This document shows, one piece after another, positions 1-11,400 of a DNA stretch of 64,000 nucleotides. This DNA comes from Pempheris klunzingeri (lineage: Eukaryota; Chordata; Actinopteri; Acropomatiformes; Pempheridae): positions 1,849,001-1,913,000 of the forward strand of contig NC_092020.1 in NCBI RefSeq assembly GCF_042242105.1, in the 5' to 3' direction. Position numbers and translations under genes: made by a program. How positions within the stretch are numbered: position 1 is the stretch's first letter; the number at the start of each line of letters is the position of its first letter. Below the pieces are notes generated by a model. That model was not told where the DNA came from. It searched no databases and worked only from the letters and a program-made list of their open reading frames with translations.

Positions 1-3000
1 CACAGGCACGCATGCACACACTCACAGACTTCCTTCTGGGGGAGACACAGGAACAAGAAAGTGATAGTGGGGAGCTGTCTGTGCTGGAAGAGGATGGAGA
101 GGCAAAGCTAGAAACAAACAATGCAACTGTGTGCATGTGTGCCATTACACGCTTGCATGCGCGCATCCACATAGACACGCACAATGGAAGCAGACAGACT
201 GTGGTTGGTACCATTACAGTAAACACAGATGGCAGGAGGGGCAAATAGATAGCTCTTTAATTGAACACATCTACATGACCGGGTTGGCTGTATGTGTGTG
301 TGTGTGAGAGAGACAGAGACGGGCAAACTGTGATCAGTCATTCAGATAGCACGACTACTATGCTACGGAAGAGGGAGTTTGAAAGGATAAACTGGGAGAA
401 AAATAGCAAATAGCACACTTTAGTGTTCAGCTTTGTTATATTTTAAGACAGGAAGTAAATCAAAGTAGGTCAGTTACACATATTTCTGTGCACAGAGACT
501 TCTGGTCACCGCAGCACAAGATGACAAGTAGCATGCACATGAACCAAAACTTCAAAAATAACCAATATCAGCCCACGTGCCTTCAGATACACCTTGTACC
601 AATTAACTAATTAATGACATTACCAGCCTGAACAATGAGGTGAAGCACCCTGAACCCAGATCTGCCCACAGTCTCTAGTTTTTGACCCAAATGAAAATCT
701 AGGCCTTATTCTGCAAAATAAATAAATAAAAAAAAGCAATCTGGGGCCAAGTTTGGCTCTTTAAAAATTGAGAAAGATTGAGACCGAAAGCAAATGCGAC
801 AAGGCTCCTCTGAAAGTGGTCCTGCCATCTCAAGCATGAAATAAATCTCATATTATCAGCGGAGCATCAGCCGGTGAGTAGCCGACCTCTAAAGTGACAA
901 AAAAAAACCTTAATAACTTCCGATGCCCTCTCACAGTCTCATTCACATCAGCGTACAATCGCATAAGAGGGAAAATTCAGATTTGATAATGAGAAGTATC
1001 CTATGTGCTAAAAGCCAATAAAGGTGGATTCCCTGGAAGTTTCTTACCCATGTCTGGAAGGATGCGTTCAGGACTTGTTGGCCACTGCTGCCCGTCCTGC
1101 AGCTGGTCCGCTGATGATCTGCGCCACTTGTCTTCGGCCCCCGTATATCAATCTCAACTCGCTTTCTGTTCCTCCAACAATGGACAGACCCGCCGATGAC
1201 TGCAAGTGAAATCTTAAAGAAACAATGTCTCTTTTCAATGAACTTCAACGAGGAGAATAATGAGGAGGTCAAGGTCCTCACGCTTGCAGAGATTTCCTTA
1301 GTTCATTGTTGACGCACATTTGCATAGAGAAAGAGCAACTTCTTATGCAAATACACAAGAGAGAGAACTTTTTTCTTTTTCTCACCACTAGAAAAAATAA
1401 TGTTTCCTCTTTATGTGAGTCGGCTGTCCTAACTCTGAGGCTCACCAAGGCCTTTTTGTTTTAAAAGCCGATGGCAACATTTCAGCCTGATAAATAAAAC
1501 CAAATGACAAACGAGAAACATCTCATGAATCATGCAGATCGTCCGTGGGAATGATGAGATGCTGTGTGTCCACGGACAGTGAAGGTGATTTCTCTGGAGT
1601 TGCATCATCAATATGAGCCTGAGGGCAGTCAGATGATGCTCACCAGGCTTGGAAAACTGTCGGATACAATCTGTTAACTGCAGTGTTTGAGATGCAGGAC
1701 TGAACACGGAAGATCTGATATCCCAGATGGCAAAACCGATGGGGTCTTTACAATTTATCTCTTAAATGTGTCGATTTAGTCCTGGAATGTGCCTTCAAAA
1801 GCAAGCTTGAAGTGGCTTTCACTGACCATGAATATGTGGATAACTCAACTTGTGATAAGAGTCAAACAGTGCCTTTTAAGCTGGATAGTGGAGGGGCAGT
1901 GAAGGGTATTTCTCAGCATCACTACAGAGAGATTCTTTGATAAGAAAAACATCAGTAGTGTTTTAATTAGATTGGATTATTATGTCATTTGTGATCATAA
2001 AACCCCTGATGAGTATCTCAGAAATAATAATCCACTGGGTATTTGGGTCAGTGCCAGCCGGTTTCTTTGTCCACATCAGTTTATACGACCCCGTAACCCA
2101 CAATCAAATGTTCAGCTTGAGAAAAAATAAAAAAAAAAGATTAAAATGAGATGTGCTGTGAGCAGAGCAGAGCAGCACGCAGCAGAGGAACATCACTGAT
2201 CTCCAGCGACCTGACTGTGTCGGAGTGAGAGACAGTCCTCTGATTCATCTCCACCCTCTGGCCAAATACCAGAAATAAAGAGCCAGATCAGGCTTCATCT
2301 CATGTCCAGCAGATGGCAGGCTTTTCCTGCCACAGCATCTGTACAGTGTCAGGCACATGAGGACCTTTTCCTCCTCCTTCTTCTTCTTCTTCTTCTTCTT
2401 CTTCTTCTATTTTTGTAAGAAAAGTCAGTCTTGTCAAGAAGCATACATCTAAACATGATGCTCAAATAATCCAGTCTGTAAGTATGTTAAACATATTGTC
2501 AACCAGATCAAAAATGCCTCTTTTGAACCAGGCCTGCTTTCATATTCATTTATACATGTTCTAATCTAATGTAATTCCTCCTTCTTTCATTTGTAATTTT
2601 GTTACAGAGCTCTTTATTTCCTCTCAGCTAATGTAGTTAGTCTCACAGTACAACCCTATTAGATTATTTATTTTTGAGCTGCTAGCTCAGAAATCCTCAG
2701 AGAAACACCACTCATGTTCTACAAGCCTTGTTCTCCGCTAACCATGTTGTTGTACACTGTGTGCTACAGGCTCTGACTGGTGTTACCCCTTTCCTCGACT
2801 ACAGGTACATCTCAGAAGGATTGTTCAATTGTTTATGATACCATTAAAATGAAAAATGTTTTCTCTAGCAAAAGGTAAAACAATTACCCTGCCCTCTTTG
2901 TGTAGTGGTGTCTACACACATTTGTAAACATGTTTTACCTTGACTGTTCACATTTCATGCATCGCTTAACCAGGTTTGATATCTCAATTGTTCTGCAGCA

Positions 3001-3600
3001 CATAAACGTATCACCAACACATGAGAGCAACTGCTTTTTCCAAAGTTTTCTTTGAACGCAGATTTCACTCCAAATATCTGTCATCAAAACAACAAGCCTG
3101 TTGGGTTACTCGGTGCACTACAGTAGGTTTTCTGCCTATTGGGTGGGATCCAGCGCCGTGGGTGAGAAGCAGCGCTATCAGGTAACAGGTGTGAGGCGGT
3201 GACTTGAGATGGTGATGTGCCTTCCCCCTGCCGCCTCTCACCTGTCCACAGCTGCGCTCCGCCTCCTGTGGTCGTCTCAGAGCTGCTTCTCGAGAGACTT
3301 TCATCACCTCCCCACTGGAGGAACATTAAACCCTTTTGTGTGTCTAAATGCTTTAGACTCCCCATCACTCAGAGTCGGAAATCTGAGAAAGGCCCAATCA
3401 ACTTAGCGGACCATTACCTCAGTCGTCTTCTTGCTACAGGGTCATGGAGAATAATCCCTAAAGATGATGGCTGTAATAATGGTATTTTAGCAGTGCCTGG
3501 CTGTGATGTGCTCTGTCTCATGGTGGCTAATACTGTACACATCCCCTGTCTCAAATGCAAAGGAAACAAGTCATTGTTAGTAACTTCAAACACTTGTTAT
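1..3600. other. Intergenic 3' flank of the protocadherin gene; no gene recognised
   Basis: Reading frames here are short, and none resembles a known protein or has a clear exon structure. The longest are a 112-codon frame on the minus strand near 943-1281 and a 159-codon frame on the plus strand near 3217-3696; both have low-information translations. The stretch contains a CTT microsatellite near 2.4 kb and otherwise ordinary A+T-rich sequence. The protocadherin 3' UTR probably enters it from the right as far as about 3.6 kb. Confidence 0.6.
2378..2408. repeat. (TTC)n trinucleotide microsatellite
   Basis: About ten uninterrupted TTC units (GAA on the other strand) follow a CTCCTC lead-in. 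It lies in intergenic DNA beyond the 3' end of the protocadherin gene. Confidence 0.95.
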
Positions 3601-3660
3601 CAGATCACCTTTTATTTTTCCTGGCAGCGTACGGAGAACTTTATCAGAAAATGGATCAAC

Positions 3661-3666
3661 TTTATT
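3661..3666 (-). terminator. Candidate polyadenylation signal of the protocadherin gene
   Basis: TTTATT on the plus strand reads AATAAA on the minus strand, about 185 nt downstream of the protocadherin stop codon. A second copy lies at 3611-3616. Either would give a short 3' UTR. AATAAA is common by chance in A+T-rich DNA, so a transcript end read would be needed to choose. Confidence 0.4.
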
Positions 3667-3850
3667 TCCATAGAATTTTGCAGTTTTGTTGTTTGAGTAC
3701 ACCGTCTGTCAGGGAAAAAAAATCAGCAAATTTGATTATTAAAATGGAAGAAGCCTTGAACAAATACTCAGATTGTCTTTTAATTCACAGGCTGATTTCA
3801 TCCTTGAGACACTGCGAGTGAGGATTACACACTTTGCTTGCTTCATTCTG

Positions 3851-6382
3851 TTAGTCATCGGAGTAATATTTGTCTTTGAACCTGAGTGGAATCTCATTCC
3901 CCTCAACGTGCCCGCTTTTGTTCTGCTGTAGACGACTCCTCCTGTATTTCAGATATAAAACAACTGCTGCCAAGAGCAAACATGTGGATGCCAGCATCAT
4001 GCTCAGGCCTGCTAACAGGGTCAGCTGAGCAGATCTTGTGTCCTCCACCTCACAGATGGGGGCCTTTGAGGGTGTTTGAACCAAATCGGGTGTCCCTGTC
4101 CAGGTGGGCACTCTGTCCAAGTGGCAGGGCTCCATGCTGTCATTGACCAACAGATTAACCCAGACAGTGGTGTAAAGTGGAGCTGGTCTCCCCCCGTCTC
4201 TGACCACAATGAACAGGTGATGCATTCCCAAGTCCTTCTGCAGAAGCTGCTGGGCTACGGTGATGTTCCCCGACCTGGAATCCACCCGGAAGGGGCTGCT
4301 GTTTCGCGATGGCTCTGGCGCCACAGCAGTGTATGTAATCTCCGAATTCAGCCCAGAGTCCTCATCAATGGCATAGATTTTTGTCACCATGGTGCCGGCA
4401 ATGGTTTCTGGCGAGACGGTCAGACATGAGGAGTTGCTGCTGGGAAGAATCACTTTTGGCTGGTTGTCATTGATGTCCTCCACAAAGATGGTTATCCTGG
4501 CAGAGGACGTCAAAGTGACCAGGTGTCCATGATCGCTGGCCAACAGGTAGAATTCATAGCGGTCCTGCATCTCGCGATCCAAGTTGGTGGTGGTGCGTAG
4601 TGTCCCCTGGGTGTTATCCATAACAAAAGGTCCACTGTTGTTTACAACATGCAACTCTGTGTTCCCATTCTCCCCTTCGTCTGGATCTGTTATCACTAGC
4701 CCCCCCACGTGGGCGAATGGCGGGGCATTTTCAGGGATAAAAAAGATGAAGTGAGGGGTTAGAAAAGCAGGTGCATTGTCATTCTGGTCCAGAACACGAA
4801 TGGATACGGTGGCCGCTGACTCCAAAGGAGGAGAGCCACTATCTCGTGCGAACACCGTGAGTGCGTGTGCACCCTGCTGTTCCCTATCCAGAGAGGCCGA
4901 GACAGACAGTCGACCTGTCACGGGGTCAATGTTAAAGATGGTAGATGTGTGTTTGCCCAGCCCGTAGGTCACCATGCCGTTGTACCCGCTGTCTGCGTCT
5001 GTAGCCGAGACCTGCAGCAGTGACATCCCTGGCTTGTTGTTTTCCTCCACCTCCAGCTGATAGTGAGACTGGAGGAAATGTGGAGCATTATCATTGACAT
5101 CTGCCACCATCACCCTGATCACATGCCTGGAAGGAGCGATCACAGACCCTTCAGCTGATCTCCCTTGCACTACCACAGAAATATGATGTTCACTTTTCAT
5201 CTCATAGTCTAGGGGCTTTGATGTGGAAAGCAGATATTTACCATTCTGTGGGCTCAAAGTGAAAGGCACTTCGCTCTCAATGGCAAGAGACGAGCCTTTC
5301 AAGCTGCTGTCACCCTCAAGCTCTAAAACAGCTAAGACGGTGGGGGGCTGGTTCTCTGGTAACACCATAGTCTGGTTTTGATGCTCCGCTATGAACCCGA
5401 TCTTGATGGTCAGCTCTTGCTTCGCCTTGGGGAGCACGGATACGGTTACCTGAGTGTCTGCTGGGGGGCAGTGATGACCACTAGCTAGCACTTTCAGCAG
5501 CAGCTCCTCGGAGTCGTCACTCTGGAGGTCCTGTGTTAGTCTGATGTACCCAGTGAGGCTGTCGAGGCTAAAGAGCTTCTTGGCCCGCTCTGAGACTTTG
5601 GGACTGAGGGAGTAGACGATGGCAGCATTCGGGCCTGAATCTGGGTCTGTGGCTCTGACCTGAGCAACCAGCGTGTTCTTCAGGGAGTCTCCAGGCACGG
5701 AGACACTGCGAGGGCTGTCCGAGCTAAAGCTTGGACAGTTGTCGTTAACATCTGTCACTGTGATTATTAAAGTCGCTGTAGCACTTAAAGGGTCTGAGCC
5801 GCAGTCGGTGGCCACCAGCGCCATCTGATACATGTCCTTCGTTTCCCTATCCAGAGTTGTTTGCACCACCAGCATGACACCAGGCCCGTCTGCCTCGACT
5901 TTTAAACTGAAAACTCCATCAGAATCTTCCAGGTGGTAATGCAGCTCGCCGTTATCACCGGCATCCCTGTCCTGAGCTCGGTCGTCTAATAAGAAACTGG
6001 TCCCTACAGTCACGTCCTCAGACACCCTCAGGTGTATTTCACTGTTTTCAAAATGAGGCGCATTGTCATTGATGTCCTCTATGATCACAGGAAACTGTAT
6101 AAGGTCTCCTGAGGGGCCCACGACAGCATTGTGTAGAATAAAGCATTCCTGAGCTTTTGTCTCCTCTGGGCAGAGGGCCTCGCGATCCGTCTTTTGCTCG
6201 GTGGTGTAGAGATTCCCCGTGTTTTTGTCCATCCACAGATACTCCTGGGTCAGGAGCTGGTACGGAGGAGGAAAGTGTTTTCTAAGTGACCCGGCCAGAA
6301 TACCGGGCTCCTGCTCCTCTGGGATAGAAAACCAGACAGAACCACACATGATCTGCTGGACATGGACGACAACCAGCAGACT
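3851..6382 (-). CDS. pcdh20: Protocadherin-20-like, large coding exon 2
   Basis: Single-pass adhesion protein of the cadherin superfamily, expected to act by calcium-dependent contact at the surface of neural cells. Joined to exon 1 it gives 851 residues. Seven cadherin repeats are visible: repeats end with DINDNAP near residue 111, DVNDNCP near 219, DVNDNAP near 436, DQNDNAP near 540 and DINDNQP near 644. The third repeat lacks the DxNDN end motif. Calcium-binding LDRE and DxD motifs recur. The last repeat ends near VNLLVND, a membrane helix spans about residues 794-819 (roughly 3950-4027), and only about 32 cytoplasmic residues follow. The REALC motif in repeat 1, the SLSPKV plus SLDSLTGYI stretch of repeat 3 and the IPLR motif in the tail resemble PCDH20 as I remember it. 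The exon starts at a strong acceptor (pyrimidine tract then CAG, AG at 6383-6384). The first ATG inside the exon (6349) would give a protein with no signal peptide, so it is not the main start. Confidence 0.88.
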   Translation of the reverse strand, partial: SLLVVVHVQQIMCGSVWFSIPEEQEPGILAGSLRKHFPPPYQLLTQEYLWMDKNTGNLYTTEQKTDREALCPEETKAQECFILHNAVVGPSGDLIQFPVIIEDINDNAPHFENSEIHLRVSEDVTVGTSFLLDDRAQDRDAGDNGELHYHLEDSDGVFSLKVEADGPGVMLVVQTTLDRETKDMYQMALVATDCGSDPLSATATLIITVTDVNDNCPSFSSDSPRSVSVPGDSLKNTLVAQVRATDPDSGPNAAIVYSLSPKVSERAKKLFSLDSLTGYIRLTQDLQSDDSEELLLKVLASGHHCPPADTQVTVSVLPKAKQELTIKIGFIAEHQNQTMVLPENQPPTVLAVLELEGDSSLKGSSLAIESEVPFTLSPQNGKYLLSTSKPLDYEMKSEHHISVVVQGRSAEGSVIAPSRHVIRVMVADVNDNAPHFLQSHYQLEVEENNKPGMSLLQVSATDADSGYNGMVTYGLGKHTSTIFNIDPVTGRLSVSASLDREQQGAHALTVFARDSGSPPLESAATVSIRVLDQNDNAPAFLTPHFIFFIPENAPPFAHVGGLVITDPDEGENGNTELHVVNNSGPFVMDNTQGTLRTTTNLDREMQDRYEFYLLASDHGHLVTLTSSARITIFVEDINDNQPKVILPSSNSSCLTVSPETIAGTMVTKIYAIDEDSGLNSEITYTAVAPEPSRNSSPFRVDSRSGNITVAQQLLQKDLGMHHLFIVVRDGGRPAPLYTTVWVNLLVNDSMEPCHLDRVPTWTGTPDLVQTPSKAPICEVEDTRSAQLTLLAGLSMMLASTCLLLAAVVLYLKYRRSRLQQNKSGHVEGNEIPLRFKDKYYSDD

Positions 6383-6891
6383 CTGACAGGAGAAGAAACA
6401 AACTGTGAGCAGTCATCTTTTTTAAAGCATCAGTGTTTTTAAATTTTGGTTATGATTTCCCAGTTTTTTTGTTGCACTTGAAACGGACATATAGAGGTTT
6501 TCCCTGGTAGTGATGACGTTTAAACTTCTTGCCTCAGTGACCTCTATTATAATCAGGCAACTACACAATGACGGTAATGTGATGCTGTTTGCTTATCTTT
6601 AACCAGTTACTCTTGCTCACACAAATAACACACAAAAATCATCAAAATGCATCAATTTTTCCTTTTAATCTTTAAGAGACTCTGAGTGGGGATAAGTTTT
6701 CAAATAACCCAAAAACGCTTCATCGCCTCTCCTGGTGCTCTATCACACATTCAGTGCATTAGTCAAAATTCAAAATTGCACACCAAAGAATAGCATCCCA
6801 CTTATACTGTTTCACCCAATCAGACAGACTGAGACAGTAATTAGAAACCGTCAGAATGGATTACCCCTTGCATTGCTTTTGACTCACTGAC

Positions 6892-6915
6892 CTGCAGCAG
6901 TCCAGCCCAGTTCAT
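6892..6915 (-). CDS. pcdh20: Protocadherin-20-like, coding exon 1 (start codon and signal-peptide N-terminus)
   Basis: This exon is too short for ORF finding. On the minus strand ATG at 6915 opens eight codons, MNWAGLLQ, ending in CTGCAG followed by a good donor, GTCAGTGAGT. Joining in phase 0 across a 509-nt intron (6383-6891) to SLLVVVHVQQIMCGS in exon 2 makes a signal peptide with a hydrophobic core just before the first cadherin repeat (VWFSIPEE). The ATG has A at -3. The same frame is open further upstream, with ATGs at 7026 and 6942, so a longer N-terminus is possible; the 6915 start gives the most normal signal peptide. The intron itself holds nothing recognisable. Confidence 0.75.
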
Positions 6916-8350
6916 ATTATCAGGAGTCCCATGGCCCATCGCCCTCACACATGTTACCCAAGTTCCCCGGCAGCGAGTGAGCACCGAGGACGGAGGCAGG
7001 AACCTAAACCTGCACAGCTGAAGCATAATTCATTACATGCCCCTCCTACGACACTTACCTTGCCTGTCAGACTGACACAGGAGAAGTCAGACGAACAACA
7101 GGTTTGCCTGCATTAGTGGAACACAGGCTTTTGTTGCAACAACTGATGCGTCGCTAAAAAATAAAAGAACGAGTAAGCACGAGGCTCATGTTATGCCATG
7201 TTTCCTCTGAACTATAGACAGGATTAATGTGTAAATACCAAATATGCTTACACGCCTGTTTTTATTACTCCACCTGCTACCTGTTTTTTTCCATAATGTT
7301 TGAACTGCCACTAAATCATTGTTCTTCCTCAGATTCGTCTTCTGGTACCGTTTTCTTCTGTCCAAATCTCCACAAGCCTCTACAGCACTAAAGATCAAAT
7401 CTTTATAAATAACATCCGTCAACTGTGTGAACAAAGCTCAGTGTTTCTTGTTGCTTTCACATGGGAACATACAGGATTTTATGGTGTCTTGTAGAGGTGA
7501 ACATCAGGGGTCAAAAAAATAAATAATACAAAATATGATGCCACATTTATCTGGCATCTTAAGCTTAATTAGTTACCTACCTTGATTGGCTATGTCATTA
7601 AAATGCCTCCCAAAATCACAACCATCGCACAAATAATATCATAACACACTCACAACAAAAGGGTGCTATTATGCATGATGAGTATATTTGATGCTGGAGT
7701 GAAGGGTCTGGTAAACATGCAAGGCTTCTTCGTTGAAAATGACATAACATGACCCCTGGACCTGAACAGCTGCTCTGTGGGAGGCTAAACAGAAATTGCA
7801 CTCGAGGGGCCTCTGTCGACAGAGCAGAGTACTGCACCCTTCACTGCACAGTTAGAATATTTGTAAAAAGTTTTATATATATATCTACAAAGTGCCTTTT
7901 TATTCAAGTGAGTTTACTCCATCCACAGTCAGGATCTTGGGTATAAATCCACCCAATCAAAACTATCATTAAATAAAAATTTGTTGATTTTTTAAAAATA
8001 ATTTTTTTGTTTTTGGATGATGTGACATGACTGTAGTGTGACAAGGCTCTTCCTAAGTGGACTGATCATCATCACAGTTTATCACACCTCTGTATTAACA
8101 TCCTATTGTCGCAAGTTCCTGGTGCTAAAAACAGGATACATCTCTCATGAATACTGGATGAGTCGCTTTTAAAGTCTACACGCATTTCCTATTAATATGA
8201 AAGCATGGGGGAAAAAAAAAAAAAAACCTAAGCCTCTACCAGAGTTGCATAATGGATTTTCTGTCTGTCTCATTTGCGCATGGTTTTGCTTTCAACTTTC
8301 CGCCCACTTTTTCCACTTACAGCAGACCGCTGAGGTTTCTCTGCCCTCTG
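6916..8350. other. Divergent intergenic region between the protocadherin and RGCC-like genes
   Basis: The two genes are head-to-head, so both promoters should lie in this roughly 1.4 kb. The right end grades into the RGCC-like promoter. I see no TATA box at a useful distance from the protocadherin start. The middle (about 7.2-8.2 kb) is A+T-rich with poly-A runs and contains no recognisable gene. Confidence 0.6.
7053..7064 (-). other. Consensus splice donor upstream of the protocadherin start (possible 5' UTR exon end)
   Basis: On the minus strand the sequence reads GGCAAG then GTAAGTGTCG, with the junction between 7059 and 7058. It is a near-perfect donor about 140 nt upstream of the exon 1 ATG. 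No acceptor at a usable distance lies between it and that ATG. If used, it would join a non-coding 5' exon directly to exon 2 at 6382 and bypass the signal-peptide start. It could also be a chance match. Confidence 0.35.
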
Positions 8351-8392
8351 ATTGGCTGCTGGGCTCCGCCAGCCGAGCGGCTTTATAATAAA
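8351..8392 (+). promoter_or_regulatory. Core promoter of the RGCC-like gene: inverted CCAAT box and TATA box
   Basis: ATTGG at 8351-8355 is an inverted CCAAT box. It is followed 29 bases later by TATAATAAA at 8384-8392, the usual order and spacing for an NF-Y/TATA promoter. Transcription would start near 8415, leaving a 5' UTR of about 50 nt before the ATG at 8469. A second, distal promoter cannot be excluded. Confidence 0.65.
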
Positions 8393-8468
8393 CTACGTCG
8401 CTTGTCAGCTCATAACCGTCCTGAACCACAGACACAGCAGCATCTTGGTTTTATTCCACCGCACTGAC

Positions 8469-11400
8469 ATGTCCTCAGACAGCACAACAGGTGAGTCCAA
8501 CGACTGCTCGAGCTGTTAAATGATGATGCAGTGATGTTGAGGCCTGTGACAAACAGCCAACACCATTTGTAATGCTTTCAGGGAGGCTGTAAAAAGTATT
8601 TCAACCTCTTAAAAATCCAGACTTGCCCTAATCCTTTTTATTATATCACATCACGTTGCTATAAATCAAAGTTACATGGAGAGAATGAGCACTTTTGTAA
8701 GTCGTGCAGCCTGCTAACTTTAATTTCCCTACCTCATGCTCTCTTATTTGTTCTCATTTCCATATTTCACTCTCTCTTTCTTGAACTTCGTAATCTCTTT
8801 CATAGCTGACAGAAGTTTTCGAATGTGTGTGTTCTGATATTTTCCTTGCTGTGTCCTACCATCATTTACTGCCTCCTGATTCCCACAGAGGACTGTTAAA
8901 GCTTTGTCATATTCATGTTGGCATAATAAAATAACCTTGTGGTAAAATGGTGGGTAAACTGAGACCAGTTCATCCCAATACAGTGTTACTTTATGGCATT
9001 GCAGTTATTCAAGAAATGGCCAAAAGTGTTGTTTTATGGCCACCCAAAGCACAGGACTTGGACTTAAAATGTGATATTTGTTTATTAGAGCTTGCAGACC
9101 AGGTGTTTTACAGGCTGTTAGATGCTTTATATGCCTTATGGGCTGTTATTTTCACCCATCAAGTTATCTGACTCAATGCTATATTTTCAGCTCTTTTCTC
9201 CTGTTTTGCTCTGTGAGATATCTTGAGACAGTCTTAACGTTTTCTTCCCGTGGAGTAATGTGATTTCTCTCCAACTGCCGTCACATTTTCCGCAGACTTG
9301 GACCTCGAGCTGGGCGAGCTGCTGCAGGAGTTCCAGGATGTGGTCGAGGAGCTGAAGGCCCCGTCTCACAGCAAATCTCATGCTTACCAGCACGTCCTGC
9401 AGGAGGCCAAAAGTCGCACGGGTCTGGGGGACGACAGCGGAGTCGAGGACTCTGATTACAGTGAGTAATCAGATCGCCACCCTAGAACGATGCTCCTGCG
9501 ATCAGGGCGTTTGTTGTGTGGGGAAGGGAAAACATTGTTTAGTGCATCATTTAACTGGTGAGTGAAGTTTGTGGAGTTCCCACGGGTGCCAGTTGTGGCC
9601 CTTTATCAGCCCAAACAACTGTGGGCTTGGCTCTTCTTAATTTGCATGAAATTAGTGGTACAAGAGGACACATCCCTGTACACTTCCAGTCAAGTGGCTG
9701 TTTTGCACACGACGATACTGTAGCTGTGTACTGGAATGAACTGCAATTATGGATAGCCCATTTCCTCTAATTGTCTGGATTTATTTTGTTGCTGCTGCCG
9801 TTGTCGACGGTTATGAGATAAAAGAAGAAAGTGTGTTTTTCTGCTCCCACGTGTCGTCATTATTGAAAGCATTTTGGCCCCCTAATGTTTCAACAGGCAA
9901 ACCGCTTTCAGAAGCTGACACCCGGGAGTCGCTAAGAGTGAACACGTGTTTACCTTCATGTTATCGTCATTATGTGCAACTCCTGCGTTGTGCTGAAATT
10001 GTCATTGCTGTTGTTGATAATTTGCATGGGCTGGCCTTAGTGCTTGTCTCCTGTTTATTATCTCAGCTCACACCCATCTCGCCTCCCTCTCTCCCTCTCC
10101 CCCCCAGGCAGCGAAGCCTCTTTGGGAAACAGTTTGAACACCAGCGAGGAGGAGCTTCACACAGCAGGCATAACGCTGGCACCGAAAGGTACTAGAGACT
10201 TCCATCAGCCTATCTCCAGATAGCTCTCGTTCTTACAGTGATCACTATCACTTTTGCTCTGATCACTATCACAGCCACACAAAAACCCTCCGCATTAGGC
10301 CGGGAGTTCTTTTGTTTTTACACAACAAAGCCCCTGCCGCTGTGACTGTGACGTCTCAGCCCCCCCTCTCTGCAATCTCCTGCAGGGGTTATTTGTGCTG
10401 TTATGTAGCAGTGAGTCTGGCTCAGGTGTGTGTAAATGAATGAGAGCTGTTGTATTATGTTGCATGCGGATGTCAGGAACTACCGTTAAATCTGAATAGA
10501 TGTAAACAAGTAGGTGACCAGGAGGTGTCATTCACTCTGCTCGTGCTTACGCAGAATACCTTAGGATGTTTACAGCAGAGATCCTGTTTGGATCTATCAA
10601 GCTGTGGAGGTTTTAAGATCAGCCTTATCTCAGTTTGTAGAAAAGAAACTAAACATGATTTTGCCTTTTCCAAAGGCAGTTTGGTTCATATGTAATTCTG
10701 CTTACTTAGATTAGTTTTCAGCTTTTGGTCCAGAGGAAATACCATTGAACTGAGCCGCATTTCTCCACAAAAATGTTCCACTGCTTTACTGCTTTTTTCC
10801 CTCTATACAGTTTCTCAGATTCCTTTTTGCTTTCTGTCCTCTTTCTGCAGCCAAGCTGGGAGACACAAGGGAACTTGAGAGTTTTATCAACATGTTAGAC
10901 CAGGAACTTGCAGGTATGTATTTAATAGAATTACACTCCCTATCACTCAATCTTTACTTTATTTCTTTTCCACTTAAAGCTGACAAGCCGGCAGGCTGCA
11001 GTGTGTAATGGTGGCAGAGACGCTGACAGAGCGCATGTTATACAGTGTGTGTAGTAGTAGTAAGCCACTTTGTTTCTACCCCGTATACCCCCCCCCCCCC
11101 CCCTCTTCTCAGCCTTTATCTCTGAGCACCTCTTGTGTGTAAATGCCATGTCTGGGGACTCCGGTGGACTATCTACACAACCTTTAGTGATAATAGCATA
11201 CTTGACTACATGAGCATCATGATCCTGCTATCAGCACTAAAACAGTGGTGTTTCAGAGGCCTGTGAACACATGCATGGCCCGCTGCATGCACGCAAACCA
11301 CAAGGAACAAAACATACATCTGCTGATATCAGTGGTCTTGACATAGAGGGAATTAATGTTACAAATTAATCGTAGCTCCCTCTGTATCTTTACAAAGCTG

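Noticed and set aside
943..1281. A 112-codon frame on the minus strand with a moderately G+C-rich core
   Set aside because: No recognisable domain and no convincing splice or promoter context; the opposite strand also has open frames, so it is likely chance.
3217..3696. A 159-codon frame on the plus strand
   Set aside because: Translation is mixed low-information sequence without domain resemblance, and it falls in the 3' flank/UTR of the protocadherin gene on the other strand.
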